Program-made: the position numbers and the translations under genes
Shown: piece by piece, positions 8,825 through 17,292 of the stretch
How positions within the stretch are numbered: the first letter of the stretch is position 1
Layout of the letters: each line of letters opens with the position of its first letter
NCBI RefSeq assembly: GCF_028737205.1
Contig: NZ_JAQZAL010000024.1
Location: forward strand, 24,357-88,356
DNA from: Actinomycetospora lutea
Lineage (GTDB): Bacteria; Actinomycetota; Actinomycetes; Mycobacteriales; Pseudonocardiaceae
DNA: 64,000 nucleotides
Direction of reading: 5' to 3'
Notes under the pieces: generated by a model
Seen by the model: only the letters and a program-made list of their open reading frames with translations
Database searches by the model: none
What the model was told of the DNA's origin: nothing

Positions 8825-9700
8825 TCAGCTCGGCTGCAGCACGAAGTCGTACGCGGCCTCGCACCACGCGACGTCGCAGTGGCCGCCGTCGGGCGTCGGG
8901 CCCGGCTCCCGCTCGGTGAAGGTGACGACCAGCTCGCGCTTGACGCCGAACACGACGTCGCTGTCGAGGTACTGCGCACCCTCGCGGAACAGGTGGGTGA
9001 TCAGCGGCTCGAAGCCCGGCACGTTGAGCAGGAAGTGGACGTGCGCCGGCCGGTAGTGGCTGATGTCGGTCTGCGCGATGAGGCGCCCGACGGGCCCGTC
9101 CATGGGGATGGCGTAGCCCAGCGGGGCGATGGTCCGCACACAGTAGGTGCCGTCCTCGCGCGCGGTGTACTTCCCGCGCAGGCGGGCCTCGTCGACGTCG
9201 AGCTGGGACTCGTAGGCGCCGTCGGAGTCGGCCTGCCACACGTCGAGCACCGCGCCGGGGACCGGGGTCCCGTCGAGCGAGCGCACGGTGCCGTGGATCC
9301 AGAGCGGCGTGCCGGGCAGGCCGTCGGACATGTCCGCGCCGTACGCCAGCTCCGGCGAGCCCTCGATGTGGAACGGGCCGAGCACGGTGGCGGGTGTCGC
9401 GCCCTCGGCGAAGCGGTGGTTCTGCTGCACGACGAGCATCGAGAGGCCGAGGACGTCGGAGGTGAGGATGAACTCCTCGCGCTTGTCGTCGCTGATCTGC
9501 CCGACCTCGGTGAGCCAGCGGACCGCGGCCATCCACTCGGCCTCCGAGAGCTTGGTCTCGCGGGCGAACGCGTGCAGGTGGCGGACGAGTGCGGTCAGCA
9601 GCTCGGCGGTGCGCGGGTCGTGCGCCGTGCCCCAGCGGGACGCGGCGAGGTCGGTGATCGTGTCCTCGGTGACCGTGACGGGTGTCTGCGTCATCGCCAT
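8825..9700 (-). CDS. intradiol ring-cleavage dioxygenase (hydroxyquinol/catechol 1,2-dioxygenase type)
   Basis: 291 aa, normal length for the family. The N-terminal helical dimerisation domain (HLHAFARETKLSEAEWMAAV) precedes the beta-sandwich. The four Fe(III) ligands are visible as the Tyr in SDGAYESQ and Tyr, His, His in DISHYRPAHVHFL. The enzyme cleaves a catechol or hydroxyquinol between the hydroxyls to a cis,cis-muconate or maleylacetate. The N-terminal segment resembles the hydroxyquinol branch more than catechol enzymes, but this was judged by eye. It overlaps the upstream lyase gene by 10 nt and belongs to the 11668-7749 operon. Confidence 0.88.
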   Translation of the reverse strand: MAMTQTPVTVTEDTITDLAASRWGTAHDPRTAELLTALVRHLHAFARETKLSEAEWMAAVRWLTEVGQISDDKREEFILTSDVLGLSMLVVQQNHRFAEGATPATVLGPFHIEGSPELAYGADMSDGLPGTPLWIHGTVRSLDGTPVPGAVLDVWQADSDGAYESQLDVDEARLRGKYTAREDGTYCVRTIAPLGYAIPMDGPVGRLIAQTDISHYRPAHVHFLLNVPGFEPLITHLFREGAQYLDSDVVFGVKRELVVTFTEREPGPTPDGGHCDVAWCEAAYDFVLQPS

Positions 9701-10503
9701 CCCTCCAACGGTGGTGGCTCGTAGGGGTCAGGATCGACCGGCCGGTTGTTGAGGTCCACCGACAGGAAGATGTCTCTTCCGACGGGGTGGCGCAGCTCCT
9801 CGGCGAGCTGGCCGATCAGGCCCGCGGTGCGGGCCAGCAGCGCGAACGCGCGCAGCAGCTCGAGCGGCAGCCCGAGGTCGGCGAGCGCGGCGCCGCAGAC
9901 GCCGGCGCCGTTGAGCGGCAGCGTCTTCCCGAGGATCTCGGGGTGGACACGCCCGATCGCGGCGAACAGCGCCAGGTGCGGGCCCGTGACGCCCTCCTCG
10001 GCGGCGATCGCCATGAGCCGCGGCGTGCGGGGGTCGCCGTCCTTGTGGACGTGGTGGCCGAGCCCGGGGACGAACTTCGTCGCCTCGCGCTGCTGCCGGA
10101 CGGTCGCGCGGGCGAGGTCGTCCCAGCCGGCGTCGTCGGTCGGCAGCGGGCCGGCGTTCTCCAGCACCTCGTGCAGGAACCGCCCGCAGTCCTCGGTGAC
10201 GCCCAGGAAGCGCGAGCCACCGGCGAGCAGGCCCGCGGCGAGCGCGCCCTGCACCGAGTCGGGCGCCGACAGGTGGGCGAGGCGGCTGATGATCGCGGTG
10301 GGCGTGTACCCGTGGTCGGCCAGCGCGGCGAGGACGGCCTCGAACACCCGGGTCTCCCCCGGCGTCGGCCGGCGCTGCGTGGCGAGCCAGAACGCCAGCT
10401 CGCCGAACCCGACCTCGCCCATGACGTCGTTCGCGAGGTCCTGGCCGAGCAGGGTGATGGTGTCCTTGGACGCCGCGCCCAGAGCCGTCGGGTACTCAGG
10501 CAT
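9691..10503 (-). CDS. citrate-synthase-superfamily citryl-CoA lyase-like protein
   Basis: 270 aa, shorter than citrate synthase (~430 aa) and matching the citryl-CoA-lyase/partial citrate-synthase branch. Characteristic segments are FVPGLGHHVHKDGDPRTPRL (catalytic His loop) and LPLNGAGVCGAALADLGLP. These proteins make or cleave C-C bonds of acyl-CoA adducts. It overlaps the CoA-transferase stop by 8 nt and the dioxygenase start by 10 nt, so expression is coupled. With the CaiB protein it could activate and cleave a ring-fission acid as its CoA thioester; this is inference. Confidence 0.82.
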   Translation of the reverse strand: MPEYPTALGAASKDTITLLGQDLANDVMGEVGFGELAFWLATQRRPTPGETRVFEAVLAALADHGYTPTAIISRLAHLSAPDSVQGALAAGLLAGGSRFLGVTEDCGRFLHEVLENAGPLPTDDAGWDDLARATVRQQREATKFVPGLGHHVHKDGDPRTPRLMAIAAEEGVTGPHLALFAAIGRVHPEILGKTLPLNGAGVCGAALADLGLPLELLRAFALLARTAGLIGQLAEELRHPVGRDIFLSVDLNNRPVDPDPYEPPPLEGWR

Positions 10504-11668
10504 CGCTCGCCAGCCACTTCCGCAGCTCGGCGCCGTGCTCGTCGAGCTCGGGCGGCGGCAGCTCGTAGGTCACCGGGGTCTCGGAGAAGCGGATCGGGTT
10601 GCGGGTGGTGGGCACCGCGCGGTCGCCCTCGCCGACCGGGACCACGGGGTCCAGTCCGAAGCGCTCGGCGATCGCGAAGCCCCCGGCGACGCTGTTGATC
10701 GGGCCGGCCGGGACCCCGGCGTCGACGAGCAGGTCGAACCACTCGTCGGCGCCCTTGGCCGCCAGCGCCTCGACGAGGATCGGCTTGAGCTCGTCGCGGT
10801 GCTCGGTGCGGTCGGCGTTGCGCAGGAAGCGCGGGTCGTCGGCCAGCTCGGGCATCCCGAGGACGCCGCACAGCTTGCGGAACTGGCCGTCGTTGGCGGC
10901 CGCGACGATGAGGTCGTTGTCGGCGGTCGGCAGCGGCTCGTAGGGCACGACGCTGGGGTGGGCGTTGCCCATGCGGGTCGGCACCACGCCGCCCGCGGCG
11001 TACGCCGAGCTCTGGTTGACCATCCCCGACATCGCCGAGGCGAGCAGCGACAGCTCGACGTGCTGGCCGCGGCCGGTGGCGTCGCGGTGGCGCAGCGCGG
11101 CGAGGATGCCGATCAGCGCGTCCTTGCCCGCCATCACGTCGAAGATCGAGATGCCGGCGCGGAACGGCGGTCCGTCGGGCGCGCCGGTGAGGCTCATCAG
11201 GCCGGACACCGCCTGGACCATGAGGTCGTAGCCCGGGACGTGGCCGCCGCCGGTGGACCCGAAGCCGGAGATCGAGGCGTAGACCAGCCCCGGGTTGTCG
11301 GCCGAGACCGAGGCGTAGTCGAGCCCGTACTTGGCCATGCCGCCGGGGCGGAGGTTCTCGATGAGGATGTCGGCGCGGCGTGCCAGCTCCTTCGCGAGGG
11401 CCACGTCGGCCTCGTCGCGCAGGTCGAGCGCGATGGAGCGCTTGCCGCGGTTGATCCCGAGGTAGTAGGTCGACGTCTCGTCGCGGGTGGGCGGCATCCA
11501 GGTGCGCGTCTCGTCGCCCTGGGGCGACTCGACCTTGATCACCTCGGCGCCCAGGTCGGCCAGCAGCATCGTGGCGTAGGGCCCGGCGAGCACGCGCGAG
11601 AAGTCGGCCACGAGCAGCCCGGCGAGCGGACCTCCCGAGCCCTGCGCGGTGGGGTCCTCCTGCGCCAT
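10496..11668 (-). CDS. CaiB/BaiF family III CoA-transferase
   Basis: 390 aa with the class III fold: LLVADFSRVLAGPYATMLLA at the N-terminus, then IKVESPQGDETR. The catalytic Asp is in VPGYDLMVQAVSG. The enzyme moves CoA between carboxylates via an aspartyl-CoA thioester. It is the first gene of a four-gene overlapping operon (CoA-transferase, lyase-like, intradiol dioxygenase, MetE-like). A perfect palindrome (11693-11708) just upstream recurs before the P450 operon at 13210, implying shared control. Substrate unknown. Confidence 0.9.
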   Translation of the reverse strand: MAQEDPTAQGSGGPLAGLLVADFSRVLAGPYATMLLADLGAEVIKVESPQGDETRTWMPPTRDETSTYYLGINRGKRSIALDLRDEADVALAKELARRADILIENLRPGGMAKYGLDYASVSADNPGLVYASISGFGSTGGGHVPGYDLMVQAVSGLMSLTGAPDGPPFRAGISIFDVMAGKDALIGILAALRHRDATGRGQHVELSLLASAMSGMVNQSSAYAAGGVVPTRMGNAHPSVVPYEPLPTADNDLIVAAANDGQFRKLCGVLGMPELADDPRFLRNADRTEHRDELKPILVEALAAKGADEWFDLLVDAGVPAGPINSVAGGFAIAERFGLDPVVPVGEGDRAVPTTRNPIRFSETPVTYELPPPELDEHGAELRKWLASDA

Positions 11669-11692
11669 GCGTCCTGCCTCTCTGTCCGCTCT

Positions 11693-11708
11693 ACGGACAC
11701 GTGTCCGT
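11693..11708. promoter_or_regulatory. palindromic operator candidate, copy 1
   Basis: The perfect 16-bp palindrome ACGGACACGTGTCCGT lies 25 bp upstream of the CoA-transferase start. The same core, CGGACA-N2-TGTCCG, occurs once more at 13210-13225 upstream of the P450-ferredoxin operon. Two copies of an identical dyad before two neighbouring catabolic operons fit one shared repressor. The protein is not identified. Confidence 0.55.
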
Positions 11709-11743
11709 GTTCGAGGGGAGCCTGCTCGCGGCGGCCGAGATCG

Positions 11744-11962
11744 TCAAGTCCGGGGCGCCGGGGACGTCTCGACGACGCGCAGCGCCGCCACCGGGCAGAC
11801 CGCGGCCGCGCCCCGGGCGGCGTCCTCCAGCCCGGCGGGCAGGTCCCGTCCCTCGTAGTGGTGGACCAGGTTGCCGTCGTCGTCGAGCTCGAAGACCTCC
11901 GGGGCGCGCTCCTCGCACTGCCCGTGCCCCTCGCACCGGTCGTAGTCCGCCTCGATGCGCAT
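11744..11962 (-). CDS. [3Fe-4S] ferredoxin partner of P450
   Basis: 72 aa, typical for actinobacterial P450 ferredoxins. The cluster cysteines are in YDRCEGHGQCEERAPEVFEL (C-x5-C) and AAAVCPVAALRV (CP), a three-cysteine [3Fe-4S] pattern. The start ATG at 11962 has GGGAGG 8 nt upstream. It is 32 nt downstream of the P450 gene on the same strand and so is its probable electron donor. No ferredoxin reductase lies adjacent. Confidence 0.93.
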   Translation of the reverse strand: MRIEADYDRCEGHGQCEERAPEVFELDDDGNLVHHYEGRDLPAGLEDAARGAAAVCPVAALRVVETSPAPRT

Positions 11963-11994
11963 GTCCGCCTCCCTGCTGCCCGTGCCCGGTCCGC

Positions 11995-13182
11995 TCAGTC
12001 GGCGTGCACCGTGACCGGGACCGACGCGAACGCCCGGATCAGGTTGTTGAGGGCCCGCTCCGGCGCGCCGACCTCGAAGCGGCGCACCGTGCGGGCCAGC
12101 GCGGTGAGCAGCGCCGCGATCTCGAGCTTCGCGAGCCCCTGCCCGGCGCAGCCGTGCTCGCCGAAGCCGAACCCGAGCTGCTCGAGCGCGTCGGGGCGCG
12201 CCACGTCGAAGCGGTCCGGGTCGGCGAAGTGCCGCTCGTCGCGGTTCGCCGACGCGTAGAGCACGAGCACCCGGGAGCCCGCGGGCACGGCGACGCCGCC
12301 GATCTCGGTGTCCTGCGCCGCGAGCCGCCCGAACCCGCGGATCGGCGACTCGAGCCGCACGACCTCCTGCACCGCGTTCGGGACGAGCTCGGGCTCCGCG
12401 CGCAGGCGGTCCCACTGCTCGGGGTGCGCACCGAAGAGCCAGATCGCACTGCCGACGGCGCTGATCGTGGTGTCGAGCGAGGGCGCGAGGTAGTCGAGCA
12501 TGAGCATCATGGCCTGCTCGTCGGTGATCTCGCCGCCGTCGCGCGCCTCGAGCACGCCGGCGCCGAGACTGCCGGGCAGCACGCCGCCCTCGCGCACCAG
12601 GCGGGCGCCGTAGGCGGCCATCTCGCCGCACTGCGGCAGGGCCGCCTCGGTGCGGGCGTTGAGCGGTCCGAAGGAGTCGAAGTTCGCGCCGGCCCAGCGC
12701 AACAGGTGCTCGCGGCCCTCCTCGGGCCAGCCGATGAAGTCCGGCACGATCGACAGCGGCAGGGCCCGGGCGAGGTCGCCGACCGCGTCGAACGAGCCGC
12801 GGGCCACGAGGTCCGCCACGAGGGCGTCGGCGGCGTCGGTGACGACCTCGCGCATGGGCCGCAGCGCCCGCGGGGTCAGCCGGTGCGCGACGATCCGCCG
12901 CAGGTGGGCGTGGCGCTCACCGTCGCTGGCCAGCGTGCAGCCGAGGATCGCCGCGTTCGCCGGCTCGTTGAGCGCGATGCCGTTCGCCGACCGGAACACC
13001 TCCGGGGTGGCCAGCACGTGCTTGACGTCGTCGTAGCGCGCCACCGCGTAGGCGTCGTGGGCGCTCAGCCACACCGCGGGCCCGAGGTCGCGCAGGGCCC
13101 GGTAGTGCCCGTAGGGCTCGCGCAGCGCCTGGTCGGTGTAGATGTCGGCGTCGAAGTGCGGTGCGGTCGCGACGGTCGTCAT
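11995..13182 (-). CDS. cytochrome P450 (intact)
   Basis: 395 aa soluble bacterial class I P450. The I-helix reads LAPSLDTTISAVGS, the K-helix ExxR is in VQEVVRLESPIRGF, and the heme loop FGFGEHGCAGQGLAKLE carries the cysteine ligand. It is the first gene of a two-gene operon with the ferredoxin. The operator-like dyad 13210-13225 lies 28 bp upstream and matches the one before the CoA-transferase operon. A role in hydroxylating an aromatic or alicyclic growth substrate is plausible from context. The CYP family cannot be assigned by eye. Confidence 0.93.
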   Translation of the reverse strand: MTTVATAPHFDADIYTDQALREPYGHYRALRDLGPAVWLSAHDAYAVARYDDVKHVLATPEVFRSANGIALNEPANAAILGCTLASDGERHAHLRRIVAHRLTPRALRPMREVVTDAADALVADLVARGSFDAVGDLARALPLSIVPDFIGWPEEGREHLLRWAGANFDSFGPLNARTEAALPQCGEMAAYGARLVREGGVLPGSLGAGVLEARDGGEITDEQAMMLMLDYLAPSLDTTISAVGSAIWLFGAHPEQWDRLRAEPELVPNAVQEVVRLESPIRGFGRLAAQDTEIGGVAVPAGSRVLVLYASANRDERHFADPDRFDVARPDALEQLGFGFGEHGCAGQGLAKLEIAALLTALARTVRRFEVGAPERALNNLIRAFASVPVTVHAD

Positions 13183-13209
13183 CGGCGGCGGCGTCCCCCG
13201 GTCGATCTG

Positions 13210-13225
13210 GCGGACAGGTGTCCGC
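13210..13225. promoter_or_regulatory. palindromic operator candidate, copy 2
   Basis: GCGGACA-GG-TGTCCGC, a perfect 7-bp-arm dyad, lies 28 bp upstream of the P450 start codon. It shares the CGGACA-N2-TGTCCG core with the dyad at 11693-11708. See copy 1. Confidence 0.55.
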
Positions 13226-13276
13226 TGGCCGAACGACCTTCACCGACGGGCGGGGCGGTGTCAACCGCTCCGGCCC

Positions 13277-13957
13277 TCACCGGGTCGCGGCCAGCCGGCG
13301 CAGCAGGGCCGCGGCCGCGTCCAGCTCGTCGTCGGCGACCTCGTGGTCGCGCCCGGGCTGGACGCGCAGCTCGACCTCGGCCCCGCGCCCGCGCAGCGCC
13401 GCGACCATCTCCTCGGTGGCCGCGAGCGGCACCCACGGGTCGGCGTCGCCGTTGGTGGCGAGGACCGGGAGCCCGTCCAGCGGGCGGGGGTCGTCCGCGG
13501 GCGGCGTGCGGTCGGTGCCGGGCGGTCCCGCGGCCGCGCCGGTCCAGACCAGCGCGCCCGCCCAGCGCCGGCGGCGCCGCAGCAGGTGGTCGGCGACGAG
13601 GCAGGCGCCCTGGGAGAAGCCCGCGAGCACGGTCGAGCGGGCGTCGTGGCCGTGCGCGGCGAGGGCGTCGGCGAGCCCGTCGACGACGTCGGCGGCGCGG
13701 TCCCGCTCGGCGAGGGTCTCCCCGGGCGGGTCGTGGACGCGGCCGGCGTACCAGGTGCGGCCCGGCGCGGCGGGGAGGACCCAGGTGATCGCTCCGTCGG
13801 GCAGGCGCGGCGCGAGCCGGCCGACGACGTGCTCGTGCATCCACGCCGGGTCCTGGTCGCGGCCGTGCAGCAGCACGACGGCGAGCGCCGCGGTGCCCGG
13901 CGGGGCGCCGCGGACCTCCACCCCGGGCGCCCGCAGGGCCTCGGCCCGAGCCGTCAC
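13277..13957 (-). CDS. phospholipase/carboxylesterase-type alpha/beta hydrolase
   Basis: 226 aa, start GTG at 13957 overlapping the AraC stop (GTGA, 4 nt). The triad is visible: Ser in LAGFSQGACL, Asp in NGDADPWVP and His in GRDHEVADDELD. The oxyanion strand reads VVLLHGRDQDP. It belongs to the small YpfH/acyl-protein-thioesterase-like esterases. Translational coupling to the AraC regulator suggests co-expression; substrate unknown. Confidence 0.85.
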   Translation of the reverse strand: MTARAEALRAPGVEVRGAPPGTAALAVVLLHGRDQDPAWMHEHVVGRLAPRLPDGAITWVLPAAPGRTWYAGRVHDPPGETLAERDRAADVVDGLADALAAHGHDARSTVLAGFSQGACLVADHLLRRRRRWAGALVWTGAAAGPPGTDRTPPADDPRPLDGLPVLATNGDADPWVPLAATEEMVAALRGRGAEVELRVQPGRDHEVADDELDAAAALLRRLAATR

Positions 13958-14916
13958 GCCGTCCCGTCCGTCATGGCCCGACGGTAGGCCACCGGCGTGC
14001 GCCCCGTCGTGGCCTTGACCAGCTGGCCGAACCGCGTCGCGTTGGTGAACCCCCACCGCAGGGCGACGGCCGAGACCGGGGTGCGGGCCTGGAGCGGGTC
14101 GGCGAGGTCGGCCAGGCACCGGGCGAGCCGGCGCTCGCGGATGGTGCCCGCCACGGTGCGCCCGTCCTCGGCGAGCAGGGCGTGCAGGTGGCGGGTCGAG
14201 ACGAACAGCGCGGCGGCGACGCTGCGCGGTGACAGGCCCGGGTCGGCGAGGTGGTGGTCGATGTGCCGGTCGATGCGTGCCCGCAGCTCCTCGTGGGGGT
14301 CCGGGGCAGCGAGCAGCCCGCGGCGGGCGAGCTCGTCGTCGAACAGGGTGCGGGCCAGCTCGGTGGCGTGGTGCGCCGCGACGAGGACGGTCTCGCCGCG
14401 GACGTCGGCCCCCGGGCGCTCGAGGCTCTCGTGCAGCCCGGTGAGCAGGCCCGCGACGGCCGGCGCGAGCCCGTGGGCCGGGTCGAGCGTCGTCGCGGTC
14501 AGCTCCCCGGCCCGGCGGTGACCGCCGAGCCCGTCGATCGGGAACCGGAAGCACAGGCTGCGGTAGCCCTCGCCGCTGACGATCTCCACGGGGCGGCCGG
14601 AGTCGTAGAAGACCATGTCGCCCGGGCCCACCCGGGCCAGCCGGTCGTCCTGGCGGAACTGCGCGGTGCCCGCGAGCTGCAGCGAGAGGAGGTAGTCGGC
14701 GGGGCCGTCACCGATGTGCTCGGCCGCGCGCACCGCGAGGTGGGGACGGGAGGTCATCGCGATCATCGAGGTGTCGCCCAGCCGGCGGCGGCCGATGCTG
14801 CCGCGGAACCGCTCCGGGGCCGGGCACTCGACGTGGAACGGCAGCAGGGCCCCGGTCACCGCGCCGCGCCAGGCGTCGACGTCGCGGGCGTCGCGGACCT
14901 CGTCGTCAGCGTCCAT
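13954..14916 (-). CDS. AraC-family transcriptional regulator
   Basis: 320 aa from the ATG at 14916, chosen by comparison with the usual ~320 aa length; an in-frame ATG at 15024 gives 356 aa, and neither has an ideal ribosome site. N-terminal cupin-like AraC-binding domain (VGPGDMVFYDSGRPVEIVSG). The C-terminal double HTH spans ~210-315 (SVAAALFVSTRHLHALLAED and RWGFTNATRFGQLVKATTG). It is divergent from the VOC/monooxygenase operon at 15093, which it likely activates; direct repeats 21 bp apart lie between them. Confidence 0.85.
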   Translation of the reverse strand: MDADDEVRDARDVDAWRGAVTGALLPFHVECPAPERFRGSIGRRRLGDTSMIAMTSRPHLAVRAAEHIGDGPADYLLSLQLAGTAQFRQDDRLARVGPGDMVFYDSGRPVEIVSGEGYRSLCFRFPIDGLGGHRRAGELTATTLDPAHGLAPAVAGLLTGLHESLERPGADVRGETVLVAAHHATELARTLFDDELARRGLLAAPDPHEELRARIDRHIDHHLADPGLSPRSVAAALFVSTRHLHALLAEDGRTVAGTIRERRLARCLADLADPLQARTPVSAVALRWGFTNATRFGQLVKATTGRTPVAYRRAMTDGTA

Positions 14917-14981
14917 GAGCGTCCATGGGCAGCACCTCCGCTGCGGCGGGACGGCCGGTCGTCGTCCGCCGACCCCCGCGC

Positions 14982-15009
14982 CGTGCACCGAGCGGAGGTG
15001 GTCGTGCAC
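14982..15009. promoter_or_regulatory. direct repeats, AraC site candidate
   Basis: CGTGCAC occurs at 14982-14988 and 15003-15009, spaced exactly 21 bp (two helical turns), between the divergent AraC and VOC genes. AraC-type activators typically bind such in-phase direct half-sites. No recognisable -35/-10 pair was found nearby. Confidence 0.35.
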
Positions 15010-15092
15010 TGTAGCGAGAGTCACGAGACGTGGACCACTTCTAGCGTCGGGGCGAGCAGCCCGGCCACCCGGCCCGGTCCCCAGGAGGTCCC

Positions 15093-16073
15093 GTGTCCCA
15101 CATCCGCGGTTCCCACCACACGACGCTGTCGGTGGGCGGCGCCCAGGAGGACGTCGACTTCCACGTCGACACGCTGGGCATGCGCTTCATCAAGCGCACG
15201 GTGCTCTTCGACGGCTCGCTGCCGATCTACCACCTGTACTACGCGAACGCGGCGGGCGACCCGTCCGCGGTGCTGACGACGTTCCCGTGGCGCCAGGCCG
15301 GGCTCGTCGGGCGCCGGGGCACCAACCAGGCCCGCGAGGTGCTGCTCTCGGTGCCGGCGGACTCGCTGGACTTCTGGGAGCGGCGCCTGACCGAGCACCG
15401 CGTCGAGGTGACCAGCACCGAGGTCTTCGACCGCCGCCGCCTGGAGTTCCGCCACCCCTGCGGCATCGAGTACGCCCTGGTCCCCGTCGACGGCGACCCG
15501 CGCGTGGGCCACCCCGGGCAGGGCGTGCCCCCGGAGTACGCGATCCACGGCATCCACGGGACCGGGATCCACGTGGCCACGCCCGAGCGCATGGTCGAGT
15601 TCTCCGAGGAGGTCTTCCACTCCCAGGGCAAGCTGGTCGAGGACGGCGACCGCGCCGCCTACCAGGTCGGCCAGGACAGCCACGGCAACCACGTGGAGCT
15701 GATCGCCGACACCTCCGACGACCAGGGGACCTGGCGCTACGGCGCCGGGACCTTCCACCACGTCGCCTGGAACCTGGAGACCCTCGAGAACCAGGACGAC
15801 CTGAAGTTCGAGATCGAGGGCAACGGCTACACCGACATCTCCGAGCTCAAGGACCGCAAGTACTTCAAGTCGGTCTACGTGCGCACGCCGGGCGGGGCGC
15901 TGTTCGAGCTGGCCGTGACGCACGCCGAGGGCGGCTGGACCTGCGACGAGTCCCCGCACGAGCTGGGGCAGCGGTTCCAGCTGCCCGAGCAGTTCGAGCA
16001 CCGCCGCGAGGAGATCTTCTCGATGCTCGAACCGATCGAGACCCCGGTGACGCCCGACGAGGAGGAGTCGTGA
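15093..16073 (+). CDS. VOC-family ring-cleaving dioxygenase (MhqO-like)
   Basis: 326 aa, start GTG with AGGAGG 7 nt upstream. Two vicinal-oxygen-chelate modules occupy residues ~5-130 and ~150-290; candidate metal ligands lie in RGSHHTTLSV, HGTGIHVATPE and GALFELAVTHAEGG. It resembles the MhqO/YfiE hydroquinone-type dioxygenases. It overlaps the downstream flavin monooxygenase by 4 nt (GTGA), so hydroxylation and ring opening are probably consecutive steps. The AraC regulator lies divergently upstream. The exact aromatic substrate is unknown. Confidence 0.82.
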   Translation: MSHIRGSHHTTLSVGGAQEDVDFHVDTLGMRFIKRTVLFDGSLPIYHLYYANAAGDPSAVLTTFPWRQAGLVGRRGTNQAREVLLSVPADSLDFWERRLTEHRVEVTSTEVFDRRRLEFRHPCGIEYALVPVDGDPRVGHPGQGVPPEYAIHGIHGTGIHVATPERMVEFSEEVFHSQGKLVEDGDRAAYQVGQDSHGNHVELIADTSDDQGTWRYGAGTFHHVAWNLETLENQDDLKFEIEGNGYTDISELKDRKYFKSVYVRTPGGALFELAVTHAEGGWTCDESPHELGQRFQLPEQFEHRREEIFSMLEPIETPVTPDEEES

Positions 16074-17283
16074 CCGATCAGCTCGTCCGCCCCACGGCAG
16101 ACACCACCGACACCACCGACCGGCCCACCGGCGACCGCCACGCCGCGCTCATGGCGCGCATCGGCGAGCTCGACCCGCTGCTGCGCGAGGAGGCCGGCGC
16201 CGGCGAGGCCGGCGGCCGCCTGACCCCGCGCGTGGCGGAGGCGCTGCACGCGAGCGGCGTCTACACGAGAGCATGCCCCGCGAGCTCGACGGCATGGAGC
16301 TCGCGCCGCGCGAGGTCATCGCGGCGATCGAGGCCCTCTCGCGCGCCGACGCGTCCACGGGCTGGGTCGTCATGACCCTGCAGATGGCCATCGGGACCAC
16401 CGCGGCCTACCTCGGGCGCGAGCCCTTCGCCGAGATCACCGCGGAGCACGGCGACCGCACGCTGGCCGCGGGCCAGGGCACCCGCCCCGGCCGGGCGCGC
16501 GCCGCCGCGGGCGGCTACCTGCTCTCGGGCTCGTGGTCGTTCGCCTCCGGCCTGCACCACGCCACGCACATCCACACCGCCGCGCTCTGCGACACCGGTG
16601 AGGTCCGCGTGTTCACCCTGCCCCGCGAGCTGGTCACGATCGTCGACGACTGGGACGTCATGGGCCTGCGGGCCACCGGCAGCGTCGACTACCACTGCGA
16701 GGACGTGTTCGTCCCCGCCGAGCACACCTACGTCGCGACCACCACCGAGCCGCTGCTCGGCGGCGGGGTGTTCCGGCTGGGCCTGGCCGCCTTCGCGAGC
16801 CTCCAGCACGTCGGGTGGGCGCTCGGGGTCGGGCGGCGGCTGCTCGACGAGATGCAGGCCGTCGCGGCGGCGAAGGCCGGGACGCGGAACGCCGGCGTCG
16901 ACACGAGCGAGTTCCACGCCGACTACGCCCGCGCCGAGGCGACGCTGCGCGCGGCCCGCGCCTGGAACCTCGAGGTCTGGGCCGACATCGAGGCCGGCCT
17001 CGAGCGCGGGGAGGGGCTCACCACCGAGCAGGACACGCTCCTGCGGCTCGCCCTGCACACCGCGACCCAGGCCGCGCAGGAGGTCGGCCGGACCGTCTAC
17101 CAGTGGGCCGGCACCACCGCGCTGCGCAGCGGCCCGCTCAACCGCGTCTTCCGTGACCTGCACGGCGGCACCCAGCACGTTACCTCCGGGCCGGCGGTCC
17201 GGCACGGGTGCGGGCGCCACCTGGCCGGGCTGGCACCGGGGGCGAGCTGGGTCTTCCTGGACCTGGTCGAGCCCGCGGCCTGA
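16070..17283 (+). pseudogene. acyl-CoA-dehydrogenase-fold flavin monooxygenase, frameshifted
   Basis: The reading frame begins at GTG 16070 (coupled to the VOC gene) and encodes ~65 residues up to LHASGVYTR. The remainder continues in another frame from MPRELDGMELAPREV. Inserting one base near 16268-16272 (AGA-GC to AGA-NGC) joins them into a ~404-residue protein of the group D flavoprotein monooxygenases (HsaA/DszC-like), with WSFASGLHHATH, MGLRATGSVDY and a DH_2-type C-terminus (FRDLHGGTQHVTSGPA). Such enzymes use reduced flavin to hydroxylate phenols. The ATG at 16273 alone would give a 336-aa protein missing the N-terminal helices. Sequencing error or recent inactivation cannot be separated here. 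Confidence 0.8.
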
Positions 17284-17292
17284 CCGCGCCCG

